From Methylobacterium brachiatum (GTDB lineage Bacteria; Pseudomonadota; Alphaproteobacteria; Rhizobiales; Beijerinckiaceae): a stretch of 64,000 nucleotides of DNA. The position numbers and the translations under genes are program-made. Positions 35,553 to 44,065 of the stretch are shown one piece after another. Under the pieces are notes generated by a model. The model did no database searches. It was not told the origin of the DNA and was given only the letters and a program-made list of their open reading frames with translations. Within the stretch, counting starts at the first letter, position 1. Each line of letters begins with the position of its first letter. Location of the stretch: contig NZ_JAJALK010000005.1 of assembly GCF_020523825.1 (NCBI RefSeq), positions 124,001 to 188,000 on the forward strand. The letters run 5' to 3'.

Positions 35553-35710
35553 CCAAACGGCCCGGCGCGGGACGCAAAGCCGCGCGTCATCGACCGGACC
35601 CGGACCTCCGGTATGACCGGGACCGATTGATAACCGGTATGCGCATCTCGCTTCGTCCGCCGGATTTTGCCACGGTCCGGGGCGTTCCCCCGGCCGGAGA
35701 TGCCCCGATC

Positions 35711-36085
35711 ATGCGAAGGCTTGCCCCAGCCGTCTGCCTTCTCCTCGCCGGATCGGCCTGGATCGGCGCGCGTGCCGCCGAAGAGCCCGCGACGGGCGGC
35801 GCGGCCGACGCAGCCCGGTCCGCGCCGCACCGCGTCGTCTTCGCCTGCCCCGGCAATCAACGTCTGATTGCGACCTTCCGGACCGTATCCGCCCAGGCGC
35901 AAGCCGTGGTCGAGCCGCCGGCCGGCCCGAGCGTCACGCTGCCGATCCAGCTCAGCGGCTCGGGCTTCCGCTACGCCGACGCGACCCACGAATTGCGCGG
36001 CAAGGGCCAGACCGTGACCTGGACCGACGCGTCCCAGCCTCCGCTCGTGTGCACCGCGCCCCCGCTTGGCGCCGCACCGCGATAG
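35711..36085 (+). CDS. MliC-family membrane-bound lysozyme inhibitor-like protein
   Basis: A 124-residue precursor with a signal peptide (1-23). The MliC/PliC fold is suggested by VVFACPGNQRLIATF, then VTLPIQLSGSGFRYADATHE and ELRGKGQTVTWTD, ending LVCTAPP; the two cysteines pair in known members. It would block C-type lysozyme in the periplasm. The ATG at 35711 fits the signal peptide; upstream in-frame codons do not. It is close to another lysozyme-inhibitor-like gene. Confidence 0.78.
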   Translation: MRRLAPAVCLLLAGSAWIGARAAEEPATGGAADAARSAPHRVVFACPGNQRLIATFRTVSAQAQAVVEPPAGPSVTLPIQLSGSGFRYADATHELRGKGQTVTWTDASQPPLVCTAPPLGAAPR

Positions 36086-36335
36086 CGGGCCGGCGGAAAG
36101 GCCTTGCGTATCAGCACTCAGCTTGCCGCGTGACTTGCGTCGAGGCTCACGGCGCGAACCAATCTGGTTCGGATGCACTATCTACAGGGCGTATGACTGA
36201 ATTTGCGTTTAATCCCGATTTAATTTGAGCGGATCGGTATTTACCGGGCCTCACCAAATGTGGATAATAGAGATACCCAACATGGATCGCGCTTCAAAAT
36301 AAATATACTGCACCATATTGATATAGGCAGACGCA
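36086..36335. other. AT-rich intergenic region before glycosyltransferase
   Basis: About 250 bases with markedly lower GC than the surroundings from 36180 on (TTAATCCCGATTTAATTTG, AAAATAAATATACTGCACC). It holds the glycosyltransferase promoter, and the composition suggests a recent insertion boundary. Confidence 0.45.
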
Positions 36336-37358
36336 ATGGAATCCGAAGATGCGAAGCTTGCGATTATAATAAACTGCTACAATTATGAAGAATACGTCCG
36401 TCATTCGATCGCGAGCGTGCTGGCGCAAGATACGTCGCAGTGCGAGGTCCTCGTCATCGACGACGGATCGACGGATCGCTCCTGGGAGGCGATCCAGACA
36501 TTCGGCGTCCGATCCTTCCGGAAGGAGAATGGCGGCCAGGTGAGCGCCTGCCGATACGGCGTCGCGAAGACGAAAGCGCCGTTCATCTTGTTTCTGGACG
36601 CGGATGACGAACTCGTACCGGGCGCGATACAGACGATCATCCGGCACCTCGACGCGAACGTCGCGAAGATTCAGTTTCCTCTTCTACGGATCGACGACGC
36701 CGGATCCGATCTGGGCTCGGCCTTCCCGAAGCTCGCGAATGCCCGCGATCGCGCCTCCTTCGTCGCATCCGTCGAGAAGGCCGGCACCTACATCTCGCCC
36801 CCGACTTCCGGCAACGTGTTCCGCAGGGACCTGTGCGCGCTTCTGGATGACGCGCATTACGATTCCGCGGTGGACGGCGTCATGCTGCTGGCCGCGCCGT
36901 TCTACGGCGACATCATCAGTCTCGCCGAGCCGCTCGGCCGCTATCGCCTGCACAGCAAGAACAAGTCCGGGACCAACCAGCTGCCGACGCCGCCGCTGCT
37001 GCGGCGACAGCAGAAACGGTTCGCCGACCGGGTTTCCCACCTCAAACAGGCGCTGAACAACCAGGGCGTTGCCCGCGATATCGGCAATCCGACCGATATG
37101 TACGTCTATCTCCGCTACGGCAATTATTGCGATATCTTGGATCACAAGCGCATCACCTGGACGACCTTCGTTCGCACCGTCACTGCCCTTCCGGCCTGGT
37201 ATGGTCCGGCACGGCGCGTCTCGGTCGTCCTGTTTCTGCTGGCGAGCATCGTCCTGCCGGTCCACACGGTCCGATCGATCCTGGAGGCGCGCCTGACCCG
37301 GACCTGGAAACCGGTGGTGGCGCGCCTGCGCACGCTGGGCATGGCCCGGTCCGGCTGA
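36336..37358 (+). CDS. Family 2 glycosyltransferase
   Basis: A 340-residue GT-A transferase. Motifs: INCYNYEEYVRHSIASVLAQ (nucleotide pocket), EVLVIDDGSTDRSWE, and the metal-binding DADD in FILFLDADDELVPG. A hydrophobic helix near 300-318 may tether it to the membrane. It would add a sugar to a polysaccharide or lipid acceptor. No other envelope-sugar genes are near. Its first 150 bases use AT-rich codons (ATA, AAA) rare in this window, hinting at transfer. Confidence 0.85.
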   Translation: MESEDAKLAIIINCYNYEEYVRHSIASVLAQDTSQCEVLVIDDGSTDRSWEAIQTFGVRSFRKENGGQVSACRYGVAKTKAPFILFLDADDELVPGAIQTIIRHLDANVAKIQFPLLRIDDAGSDLGSAFPKLANARDRASFVASVEKAGTYISPPTSGNVFRRDLCALLDDAHYDSAVDGVMLLAAPFYGDIISLAEPLGRYRLHSKNKSGTNQLPTPPLLRRQQKRFADRVSHLKQALNNQGVARDIGNPTDMYVYLRYGNYCDILDHKRITWTTFVRTVTALPAWYGPARRVSVVLFLLASIVLPVHTVRSILEARLTRTWKPVVARLRTLGMARSG

Positions 37359-37729
37359 CGCCGCACCGCCCGGTCATCGGCGCCACCGATGGCGGCGGAC
37401 AACGCGCCATGACCAGCATGGCTCGATTGAAAGCTGTATCCGAGCATCGGATACTCACGCTATAGTCGTTCTCAGCCTAGTTTTTCCGGTCAGGCCGAAC
37501 CAGGCTTGGATATGCGGCTCGGCACCACGTCGCTTCGCGAGACCATTAAAGCTCAAAGTCTGGGCGCGGCCCGAACTATGCTTCCTGGCCGTCCGGGGGC
37601 ATCATGATCTGCATGTGGGACGCGCGACGAATCTTCGATCGGGGGACCAGGCTCGGGATCGGCCCGGGGGCGGGCGGCGCGGCCCCCGACGATCCCGCGG
37701 CGCGTGCCGGCCTTCGGCGGCCCGTTAGG
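37359..37729. other. Intergenic region with the dyad promoter
   Basis: About 370 bases. Besides the promoter/dyad at 37427-37455 there is an AT-richer stretch 37470-37560. An in-frame extension of the oxidoreductase to 37604 is possible but looks unconserved. Confidence 0.4.
37427..37455 (+). promoter_or_regulatory. Sigma-70-like promoter with overlapping 19-bp operator
   Basis: TTGAAA (37427-37432) and GATACT (37450-37455) are 17 bases apart. The dyad GTATCCGAGCATCGGATAC (37436-37454, arms of 8 with a 3-base centre) fills the spacer and -10, so a bound dimer would block polymerase. It faces the hydroxyproline-type operon, about 275 bases upstream of the called start. Confidence 0.5.
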
Positions 37730-38986
37730 ATGGGCGCGTCTCCTTCCCGGCCGCGCGACGTGGTCGTCATCGGTGCGGGCGTCATCGGCCTGTCCGCAGC
37801 GCTGGCCCTGCGCGCCCGGGGCCTGTCGGTCACGGTGCTCGACCGCGAGGGCCCGGCGGCCGGGGCGAGCGCCGGCAATGCCGGGGCCTTCGCGTTCTCC
37901 GACATCCTGCCGCTGGCCTCGCCGGGCATCCTCCGGAAGGCGCCGCGCTGGCTGCTCGACCCGCTCGGGCCGCTCTCGGTGCCGCCGGCCTACGCGCCCC
38001 GGATCCTGCCCTGGATGCTGCGCTTCTGGCGGGCCTGCGCGCCCGAGCGGGTCCGCCGGGCGACGGACGCCCAGACCGCGCTCATGGATGTTTCGCGGGC
38101 TGCGCTGGAACCGTTTCTCGACGCCACGGGCACCCGGGCGATGCTGCGCAAGGACGGCAACCTCCAGGTCTACGAGGGGCAGGCCGAATTCGAGGCCGCG
38201 CTGCCGGGCTGGCAGGTGCGGGCCGATCACGGCATCGCCTTCACGCATCTCGACGCCGCCGGCATGGCGGCGCTCCAGCCCGGCCTGTCGCCGCGCTTCA
38301 CGCACGGGACGTTCACCCCCGGCTGGTTCTCGATCGCCGACCCGAAGGATTACGTGCTCGCCCTGGCCGAGCGCCTGCGCGCGGAGGGCGGCACGATCGA
38401 GCGCGCCGCCGTGACGGCGCTCCGGCCCGCGGAGGACGGGGTCACCCTCGTGACGGAGGCCGGGACCCGGCGGGCCGCGCAGGTCGTGGTCGCGGCGGGG
38501 GCGTTCTCGCACCGGATCGCCCGCAGCCTCGGCGAGCGGATCCCGCTGGAGACCGAGCGCGGCTACAACACGACCCTGCCCATGGGCGCCCTCGACCTGC
38601 GCACACAGGTGACCTTCGGCGGCCACGGCTTCGTGGTCACCCGCCTGTCCTCCGGCATCCGGGTCGGCGGCGCGGTGGAGCTCGGCGGTCTCGACCGGCC
38701 GCCGGATTTCCGGCGCTCGGCGGCGATGCTGCGCAAGGCGAAGGCCTTCCTGCCGGGCCTGGACACCGAGGGCGGCCGGCCCTGGATGGGCTTCCGGCCG
38801 TCCCTGCCCGATTCCCTGCCGGCGATCGGCCATGCCGCGGCGACCCGCCGGGTCGTCTACGCCTTCGGGCACGGCCATCTCGGGCTCACCCAGTCGGCCG
38901 GCACGGCCCGCCTCGTCGCCGACCTCGTCACCGGCGCGGCGCCGGCGATCGACCTCGCGCCGTTCTCGCCCCAGCGCTTCCGATAG
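37730..38986 (+). CDS. FAD-dependent D-amino-acid (hydroxyproline-type) oxidoreductase
   Basis: A 418-residue DadA-like flavoprotein. The FAD-binding motif is VVVIGAGVIGLSAALALR at about residues 11-28, with SAGNAGAFAFSDILPLASPG following, typical of D-amino-acid dehydrogenases. Next to the proline-racemase-family epimerase, the likely reaction is oxidation of cis-4-hydroxy-D-proline to the pyrroline, the second step of trans-4-hydroxy-L-proline breakdown. ATG at 37730 (MGASPSRP) gives the expected length; the frame is open to 37604. The epimerase starts 11 bases after the stop. Confidence 0.83.
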   Translation: MGASPSRPRDVVVIGAGVIGLSAALALRARGLSVTVLDREGPAAGASAGNAGAFAFSDILPLASPGILRKAPRWLLDPLGPLSVPPAYAPRILPWMLRFWRACAPERVRRATDAQTALMDVSRAALEPFLDATGTRAMLRKDGNLQVYEGQAEFEAALPGWQVRADHGIAFTHLDAAGMAALQPGLSPRFTHGTFTPGWFSIADPKDYVLALAERLRAEGGTIERAAVTALRPAEDGVTLVTEAGTRRAAQVVVAAGAFSHRIARSLGERIPLETERGYNTTLPMGALDLRTQVTFGGHGFVVTRLSSGIRVGGAVELGGLDRPPDFRRSAAMLRKAKAFLPGLDTEGGRPWMGFRPSLPDSLPAIGHAAATRRVVYAFGHGHLGLTQSAGTARLVADLVTGAAPAIDLAPFSPQRFR

Positions 38987-38996
38987 GGCTTCCACG

Positions 38997-39998
38997 ATGA
39001 CGAATCACACCTTCTCGTGCCTCGACGGCCATACCTGTGGCAACCCGGTCCGCCTGGTCTCGGGCGGCGGCCCGATCCTTGAGGGCCAGACCATGCTGGA
39101 GAAGCGCGCCCATTTCCTGCGCGCCTTCGACTGGATCCGCACCGGGCTGATGTTCGAGCCCCGGGGCCACGACATGATGTCGGGCGCGATCCTGTATCCG
39201 CCGACCCGGCCCGATTGCGACGTGGCGGTGCTGTTCATCGAGACCAGCGGCTGCCTGCCGATGTGCGGCCACGGCACGATCGGCACGGTCACGATGGCGA
39301 TCGAGAACGGCCTGGTCAGCCCGCGGGAGCCGGGCAAGCTCGCCATCGACGCCCCCGCCGGCCGGGTGGAGGTGACCTATCGGCAGGAGGGCCGCTTCGT
39401 GGAGGAGGTGCGGCTGCGCAACGTGCCGGCCTTCCTGCACGCCGAAGGGCTGACCGCCCAGGTCGAGGGGTTCGGCGAGATCGTGGTGGACGTCGCTTAC
39501 GGCGGCAACTTCTACGCGATCGTCGAGCCGCAAAAAAACTTCCGGGACATGGCCGACCATTCCGCCGGCGCGCTCATCGCCCTGTCGCCGCGCCTGCGGG
39601 CGGCGCTCAACGCCCAATACGACTTCGTCCATCCGGAGCATCCGGAGATCCGGGGCCTGTCCCACATCCTCTGGACCGGCGCACCGCGCCATCCCGAGGC
39701 CCAGGCCCGCAACGCCGTGTTCTACGGCGACAAGGCGATCGACCGCTCGCCCTGCGGCACCGGCACCTCGGCCCGGATGGCGCAGCTCGCCGCCAAAGGC
39801 CGGCTGAAGGTCGGTGACGCCTTCGTGCACGAATCGATCATCGGCTCGCTGTTCCACGGCCGGGTCGAGGCCGCGACCACGGTGGCCGGCAAGCCCGCGA
39901 TCGTGCCCTCGGTGGCCGGCTGGGCGCGCCAGACCGGGATCAACACGATCTTCATCGACGACCGCGATCCGTTCGCCCATGGGTTCGTGGTGGCGTAG
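38997..39998 (+). CDS. 4-hydroxyproline 2-epimerase (proline racemase family)
   Basis: A 333-residue member of the proline racemase family. Both catalytic cysteines are present: Cys90 in GCLPMCGHGTIG and Cys253 in DRSPCGTGTSA. The two-cysteine pattern separates epimerases from trans-3-hydroxyproline dehydratases, which have Thr at the second site. It would invert trans-4-hydroxy-L-proline at C2 to the cis-D form for the oxidase next door. Enzymes for the later steps are not adjacent; a DapA-family gene at the left edge is a possible but distant candidate. Confidence 0.87.
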   Translation: MTNHTFSCLDGHTCGNPVRLVSGGGPILEGQTMLEKRAHFLRAFDWIRTGLMFEPRGHDMMSGAILYPPTRPDCDVAVLFIETSGCLPMCGHGTIGTVTMAIENGLVSPREPGKLAIDAPAGRVEVTYRQEGRFVEEVRLRNVPAFLHAEGLTAQVEGFGEIVVDVAYGGNFYAIVEPQKNFRDMADHSAGALIALSPRLRAALNAQYDFVHPEHPEIRGLSHILWTGAPRHPEAQARNAVFYGDKAIDRSPCGTGTSARMAQLAAKGRLKVGDAFVHESIIGSLFHGRVEAATTVAGKPAIVPSVAGWARQTGINTIFIDDRDPFAHGFVVA

Positions 39999-40028
39999 CG
40001 CGTCCGTCGCCCGGATGCGCGTCCGGCC

Positions 40029-41090
40029 TCACTGGGTCAGGGTGCGCAGCTCGCCGCGGGCGAGGCCGGCCAGGGTCCGGCCGAGCAGCCACAGGATCAC
40101 CAGCGTCGCCAGCCCCAGGAGCGCCAGGGCGACGCCGTCGGCGAGCGCGCCCGGCCGCGCCGCCGCGATGCGCAGGGACGCGACCGCGGCGGCGGCGAGC
40201 GGGAAGCTCACCGCCCACCAGGCGACCCGGAACGGGCAGGCCTGGACGAGCCGGGCGAGCTTGGGCAGCAGCACCGCCAGCAGGAACAGCGTGACGGTGT
40301 AGAGCGCCTCCGCGAACAGGTCGATCGTCCCGGTGGTCGCCACGTAGGTCGAGAACCCGACCGCGAAGGGGGCGATCAGGATCAGCAGAGCCGGCTGCAG
40401 CGCCACCGGAAGCGGCGCCTCGAACAGCAGCCGCGACAGGATCAGCGTGAACAGCGGCACCGCGAAGAACAGGCCGACCGCGAGCCCGAACATCATGACC
40501 GCGTGCATCGGCGGCAGGCCAAGCCCCGGCAGGGCGAGCGGCACGTCGAGCAGGCCGACCACCGGGACGATCCAGGCCGGCGTCGCGTGCGCCGCCTGCT
40601 GGCGCTCGCTCAGCCAGCGGGTCACGATCAGCCAGGCGAACACGGTCATGCCGACGGCGCCCAGGACCCACAGGATTTGCGCGGCGAGGAGGTTCGCCCG
40701 CGCCAGCGGGATGGGCAGGAGCAGCAGGCTGATCAGCGGAGTCCCGAACAGGTTGCCGGCGATCGGATGGACGAACTCGGCGCGCACCGCCTGCGGGGCG
40801 ATGGCGGCCTTCACGGCATAGCCCGCCGCGATCGCCACGAAGGCGGCCAGCGCCGCCCATCCCAGGATGTCGGCGATCCAGGCCGGCGCCGCGTAGCGGG
40901 CCTGGGCCAGGCTCCAGGCGACGCTGAGGCCGGTCAGGCCCATCACGGCGGCGAACAGGCCGACCGGCAGCACTTCGAGCTGCCGCCAGCCCGCCGGGGT
41001 GGCCGGCGGGGCCTCGGGGGCCTTGTGCGCGGTCAGGGCGGCCTCGGAGGGTTCCGCGATCCGCTCGGCCCGGTCGACCACATCCAGCAT
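40029..41090 (-). CDS. SLAC1-type anion channel / TDT-family transporter
   Basis: A 353-residue membrane protein with ten predicted helices. The N-terminal tail (1-30) is polar; GLFAAVMGLTGLSVAWSLAQ begins the first helix, and the FVHPIAGNLFGTPLISLLLL and SPAHAVMMFG-like HAVMMFGLAVGLFF segments fit the TehA/SLAC1 family. Members conduct small anions or export tellurite/C4 acids. Substrate not visible. AAGGGAG precedes the ATG. Confidence 0.8.
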   Translation of the reverse strand: MLDVVDRAERIAEPSEAALTAHKAPEAPPATPAGWRQLEVLPVGLFAAVMGLTGLSVAWSLAQARYAAPAWIADILGWAALAAFVAIAAGYAVKAAIAPQAVRAEFVHPIAGNLFGTPLISLLLLPIPLARANLLAAQILWVLGAVGMTVFAWLIVTRWLSERQQAAHATPAWIVPVVGLLDVPLALPGLGLPPMHAVMMFGLAVGLFFAVPLFTLILSRLLFEAPLPVALQPALLILIAPFAVGFSTYVATTGTIDLFAEALYTVTLFLLAVLLPKLARLVQACPFRVAWWAVSFPLAAAAVASLRIAAARPGALADGVALALLGLATLVILWLLGRTLAGLARGELRTLTQ

Positions 41091-41209
41091 CGGCTGACTC
41101 CCTTTCCAGGCCGGCCGCCCCGTCGGGTGCCGGCCGTCACGGGGGCGCGCAAGACGGCGCGTGCCCCCTCCCCGCCCGAGCGCTCGGACGGTCCCGCAAA
41201 CCGCCGCCG

Positions 41210-43483
41210 TCAGGCCGCGGAGAGCTTGGTGTTGGCGATCGGCAGGGCGCGGATCCGCTGGCCGGTCAGGGCCGCGATAGCGTTCAGCACGGCGGGCGGC
41301 ACGCCGGGCAGGCCCGGCTCGCCGACGCCGCCCATCGGGGCGCCGCTCTCGACGATACGCACATGGACCGCCGGCATGTGCTCCCGGCGCAGGATCGGGT
41401 AGGTGTCGAAGTTCTGCGCCTGGCGCACGCCGTCGCGGTAGACGATCTGCTCGAACAGCACCGAGGAGAGGCCCAGGGCGGCGGCCGACTCGACCTGCGC
41501 CCGCACGATCGCCGGGTTGACCACGCTGCCGGGATCGAACGCGATCCACAGGGTGTGGACCCGGGCCTCACCGCCCTCGACCGAGACCTCGGCGATCGTG
41601 GCCGTCTCCGATCCGAAGGGCGAGGCCATGGCGAGGCCGCGGGCGCGCATGCCGCCCTCGGCCGCATAGGGGCCGCGCCGCCAGCCGCCGGACATCTCGG
41701 CCACCGCCGCCAGCAGCGCCAGGTGGCGCGGGCTGTCCTTGAGGAGCGCCTGGCGCAGCGCGAACGGGTCCTGGCCGCCTGCCTGCGCGATCTCGTCGAG
41801 GAAGCTCTCGTAGAACGCGTCGTTCATCGAATGGCCGACGGAACGCCAGAACGCGATCGTGACCGGGTGGGCGAGCTTGGTGAAGGTCATCCGCCGGTTC
41901 GGGATGGCGTAGGGCTTCTCGACGATCCCCTCCACGGCCGAGGAATCGACCGGGTTCTTGAACAGCGCGCCGAAATAGCGCCCGATCGGCCCCTCGCCGA
42001 CGGTGCGGACCTCGATGGCGCTGGGCCGCCCCTGGGCGTCCAGGGCGGCGCGGAAGCGGCTGTAGCTGAGCGGGCGCAGGGCGTCGGAGCGGAACTCCTC
42101 CTCGCGCGACCACAGCACCTTCACCGGGCGCCGGGTCGCCTGCGCGAGGCGGATCGCCTGCGGGAACGGGTTGCCGGGCCCGTAGGCGAAGTGGCGGCCG
42201 AAGAAGCCGCCGAGCATCGGCGAGTGGATCCGCACCTGGGCGGGCTGCAGGCCGGCCACCTGCGCCGCGATCGCCTGGAACAGCTCCGGCATCTGGTTGG
42301 GCAGCCAGAGGTCGAGCGTCCCGTCCTCGGAAAAGCGCGCCAGCGCCGAGGGCGGCTCGAGCTGGGCATGGGCGAGATAGGGCGCCTCGTAGTCCGCCTC
42401 GATCACCTTGGCGGCCTTGGCGAAGGCGCCGGCCGTGTCGCCCACCGCCTCGGCGGGGAGGCCCGGATCGGTGGAGGCCTTGAGCGCCGCCACAATCCCG
42501 TCGGACGAGAAATCGGCCGCCACCGTGTCGAGGCCGCTGGGCTTGGGCGCCGACCAGCGCACGCCGAGCGCCTCGACCGCCTTGCGGGCCCGCCACCAGC
42601 TGTCGGCCGCGACCGCGACGGCGCCCGGCAGGCGGTGCACCGAATGGACGCCCGGCATCGCCCGGATCTCGGCCTCGTTGGTGAGCGCCTCCGGCTCGGT
42701 GCCGAGATGCGGCGCGTGCTGCACGGCGGCGTAGAGCATGCCGTCGAGCTTCTGGTCGATCGCGTAGACCGCCCGCCCCGTCGCCTTGTCGTGCACGTCG
42801 AGCCGCGGGACCGGCTGGCGGATGTACCGGAAGGTCGACGGATCGCGCAGCTCCACGGCCTCGTTCGGCTTCAGCAGCAGGGCGTCGGCCGCGAGATCGC
42901 CGTAGGGCAGCGACCGGTTGGTCGCCGCGTGGATCACGGTTCCGTCGCGGGTGGTCAGCTCGGATTCCCGGACCTTGAGCCGGGCGGCGGCGGCGCGGAT
43001 CAGCATGTCGCGGGCGGTGGCCCCGAGCCGGCGCATGACCGCGTAGCTCGACCGGGTCGAGAAGCTGCCGCCGGTCATGCGCAGGCCGTTCACCACGGCG
43101 TAGTCGGGGCCGGGCGGCGCGCAGTCCACGACGAAGCGCGCGGGCGGCACGTCGAGCTCCTCGCCGACGATCTGCGCCATGCCGGTGGCGATGCCCTGGC
43201 CGCCCTCGACGAACGGGCTGAGCAGCTTGACCGTGCCGTCCGGGTGGATCTCCAGGAAGGCGGCGACCCGGGTGCCGGGCTTGGGCGCGATCGCGCCCGC
43301 CCCCTCCGCGGGCCCCTGCGCCTGGGCGCGGGCGCTGCGGCCCGGCAGGGCCACGCTGAGCACCAGGGCGCTGCCGGCGGCCGCCAGGAAGCCGCGCCGC
43401 GACGCCCCCGGGACCCCGTCCCGCGCGGGCGGTTCGACCACGGTCACGGCGTCCGCGCGGGCCTCTGTCAGAAACTGGTCCAT
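41210..43483 (-). CDS. Molybdenum hydroxylase large subunit (IorB-like)
   Basis: A 757-residue molybdopterin-cytosine-dinucleotide subunit of the isoquinoline 1-oxidoreductase / aldehyde oxidase type. The Tat signal is SRRGFLAAAGSALVLSVALP (about 29-48), showing folded export. The EIHPDGTVKLLSPFVEGGQG and MLGGFFGRHF segments bind the cofactor; GVGEPGLPG near the C-terminus carries the catalytic glutamate. Only the 2Fe-2S gene accompanies it, with no FAD subunit, so electrons would pass to a cytochrome rather than NAD. It starts 11 bases after the iron-sulfur gene. Substrate unknown. Confidence 0.87.
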   Translation of the reverse strand: MDQFLTEARADAVTVVEPPARDGVPGASRRGFLAAAGSALVLSVALPGRSARAQAQGPAEGAGAIAPKPGTRVAAFLEIHPDGTVKLLSPFVEGGQGIATGMAQIVGEELDVPPARFVVDCAPPGPDYAVVNGLRMTGGSFSTRSSYAVMRRLGATARDMLIRAAAARLKVRESELTTRDGTVIHAATNRSLPYGDLAADALLLKPNEAVELRDPSTFRYIRQPVPRLDVHDKATGRAVYAIDQKLDGMLYAAVQHAPHLGTEPEALTNEAEIRAMPGVHSVHRLPGAVAVAADSWWRARKAVEALGVRWSAPKPSGLDTVAADFSSDGIVAALKASTDPGLPAEAVGDTAGAFAKAAKVIEADYEAPYLAHAQLEPPSALARFSEDGTLDLWLPNQMPELFQAIAAQVAGLQPAQVRIHSPMLGGFFGRHFAYGPGNPFPQAIRLAQATRRPVKVLWSREEEFRSDALRPLSYSRFRAALDAQGRPSAIEVRTVGEGPIGRYFGALFKNPVDSSAVEGIVEKPYAIPNRRMTFTKLAHPVTIAFWRSVGHSMNDAFYESFLDEIAQAGGQDPFALRQALLKDSPRHLALLAAVAEMSGGWRRGPYAAEGGMRARGLAMASPFGSETATIAEVSVEGGEARVHTLWIAFDPGSVVNPAIVRAQVESAAALGLSSVLFEQIVYRDGVRQAQNFDTYPILRREHMPAVHVRIVESGAPMGGVGEPGLPGVPPAVLNAIAALTGQRIRALPIANTKLSAA

Positions 43484-43493
43484 GCCGATCTCC

Positions 43494-43940
43494 TCAGGCC
43501 GCGGCCTGCCGCACGGCGGCGGCGATGGCGTTGTAGGTCCCGCAGCGGCACAGGTTGGTCATCGCGTCGGCGATGTCGGCCTCGGTGGGGTGCGGCGTCT
43601 GCTGCAGCAGGGCGGTCGCGGCCATGACCTGGCCCGACTGGCAATAGCCGCATTGGGGCACCTGCAGCGCCACCCAGGCGGCCACGACCTTCCGGCCGAC
43701 CGCGTCCTGCTCGACCGCCTCGATCGTCGCGACGGATTGCGTGCCGACGCTCTCGATCGGGATCTGGCAGGAGCGCGTCGCCTGGCTGTCGAGCAGCACC
43801 GTGCAGGCGCCGCATTGGCCGATGCCGCACCCGTACTTGGTGCCGGTCAGGCCGAGCGTATCGCGCAGGACGAACAGTAATGGCGTGTCGGGCTCGGCAT
43901 CGATTGCATGCTGGCGACCGTTGATTGTCAGGCTCACCAT
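43494..43940 (-). CDS. (2Fe-2S) small subunit of molybdenum hydroxylase (IorA-like)
   Basis: A 148-residue protein with two clusters: the plant-type ferredoxin site GCGIGQCGACTVLLD at about 37-51, and the C-terminal site QCGYCQSGQ with LCRCGTYNAI. It passes electrons from the molybdenum centre in the 757-residue partner downstream. ATG at 43940 (MVSLTING). It probably travels to the periplasm with the Tat-targeted large subunit. Confidence 0.92.
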   Translation of the reverse strand: MVSLTINGRQHAIDAEPDTPLLFVLRDTLGLTGTKYGCGIGQCGACTVLLDSQATRSCQIPIESVGTQSVATIEAVEQDAVGRKVVAAWVALQVPQCGYCQSGQVMAATALLQQTPHPTEADIADAMTNLCRCGTYNAIAAAVRQAAA

Positions 43941-44065
43941 GATTGCGTCCGTCCGAATATCAGCAAGGGCCTGCGCCCTGCTTAAGCAGGGCCGTGCCCG
44001 CCGCCTACGCCATAAAGGCCACGTTTTCGGACACGGCCGCGCGCAGCCCGCGGGCGGTGTCCGCC

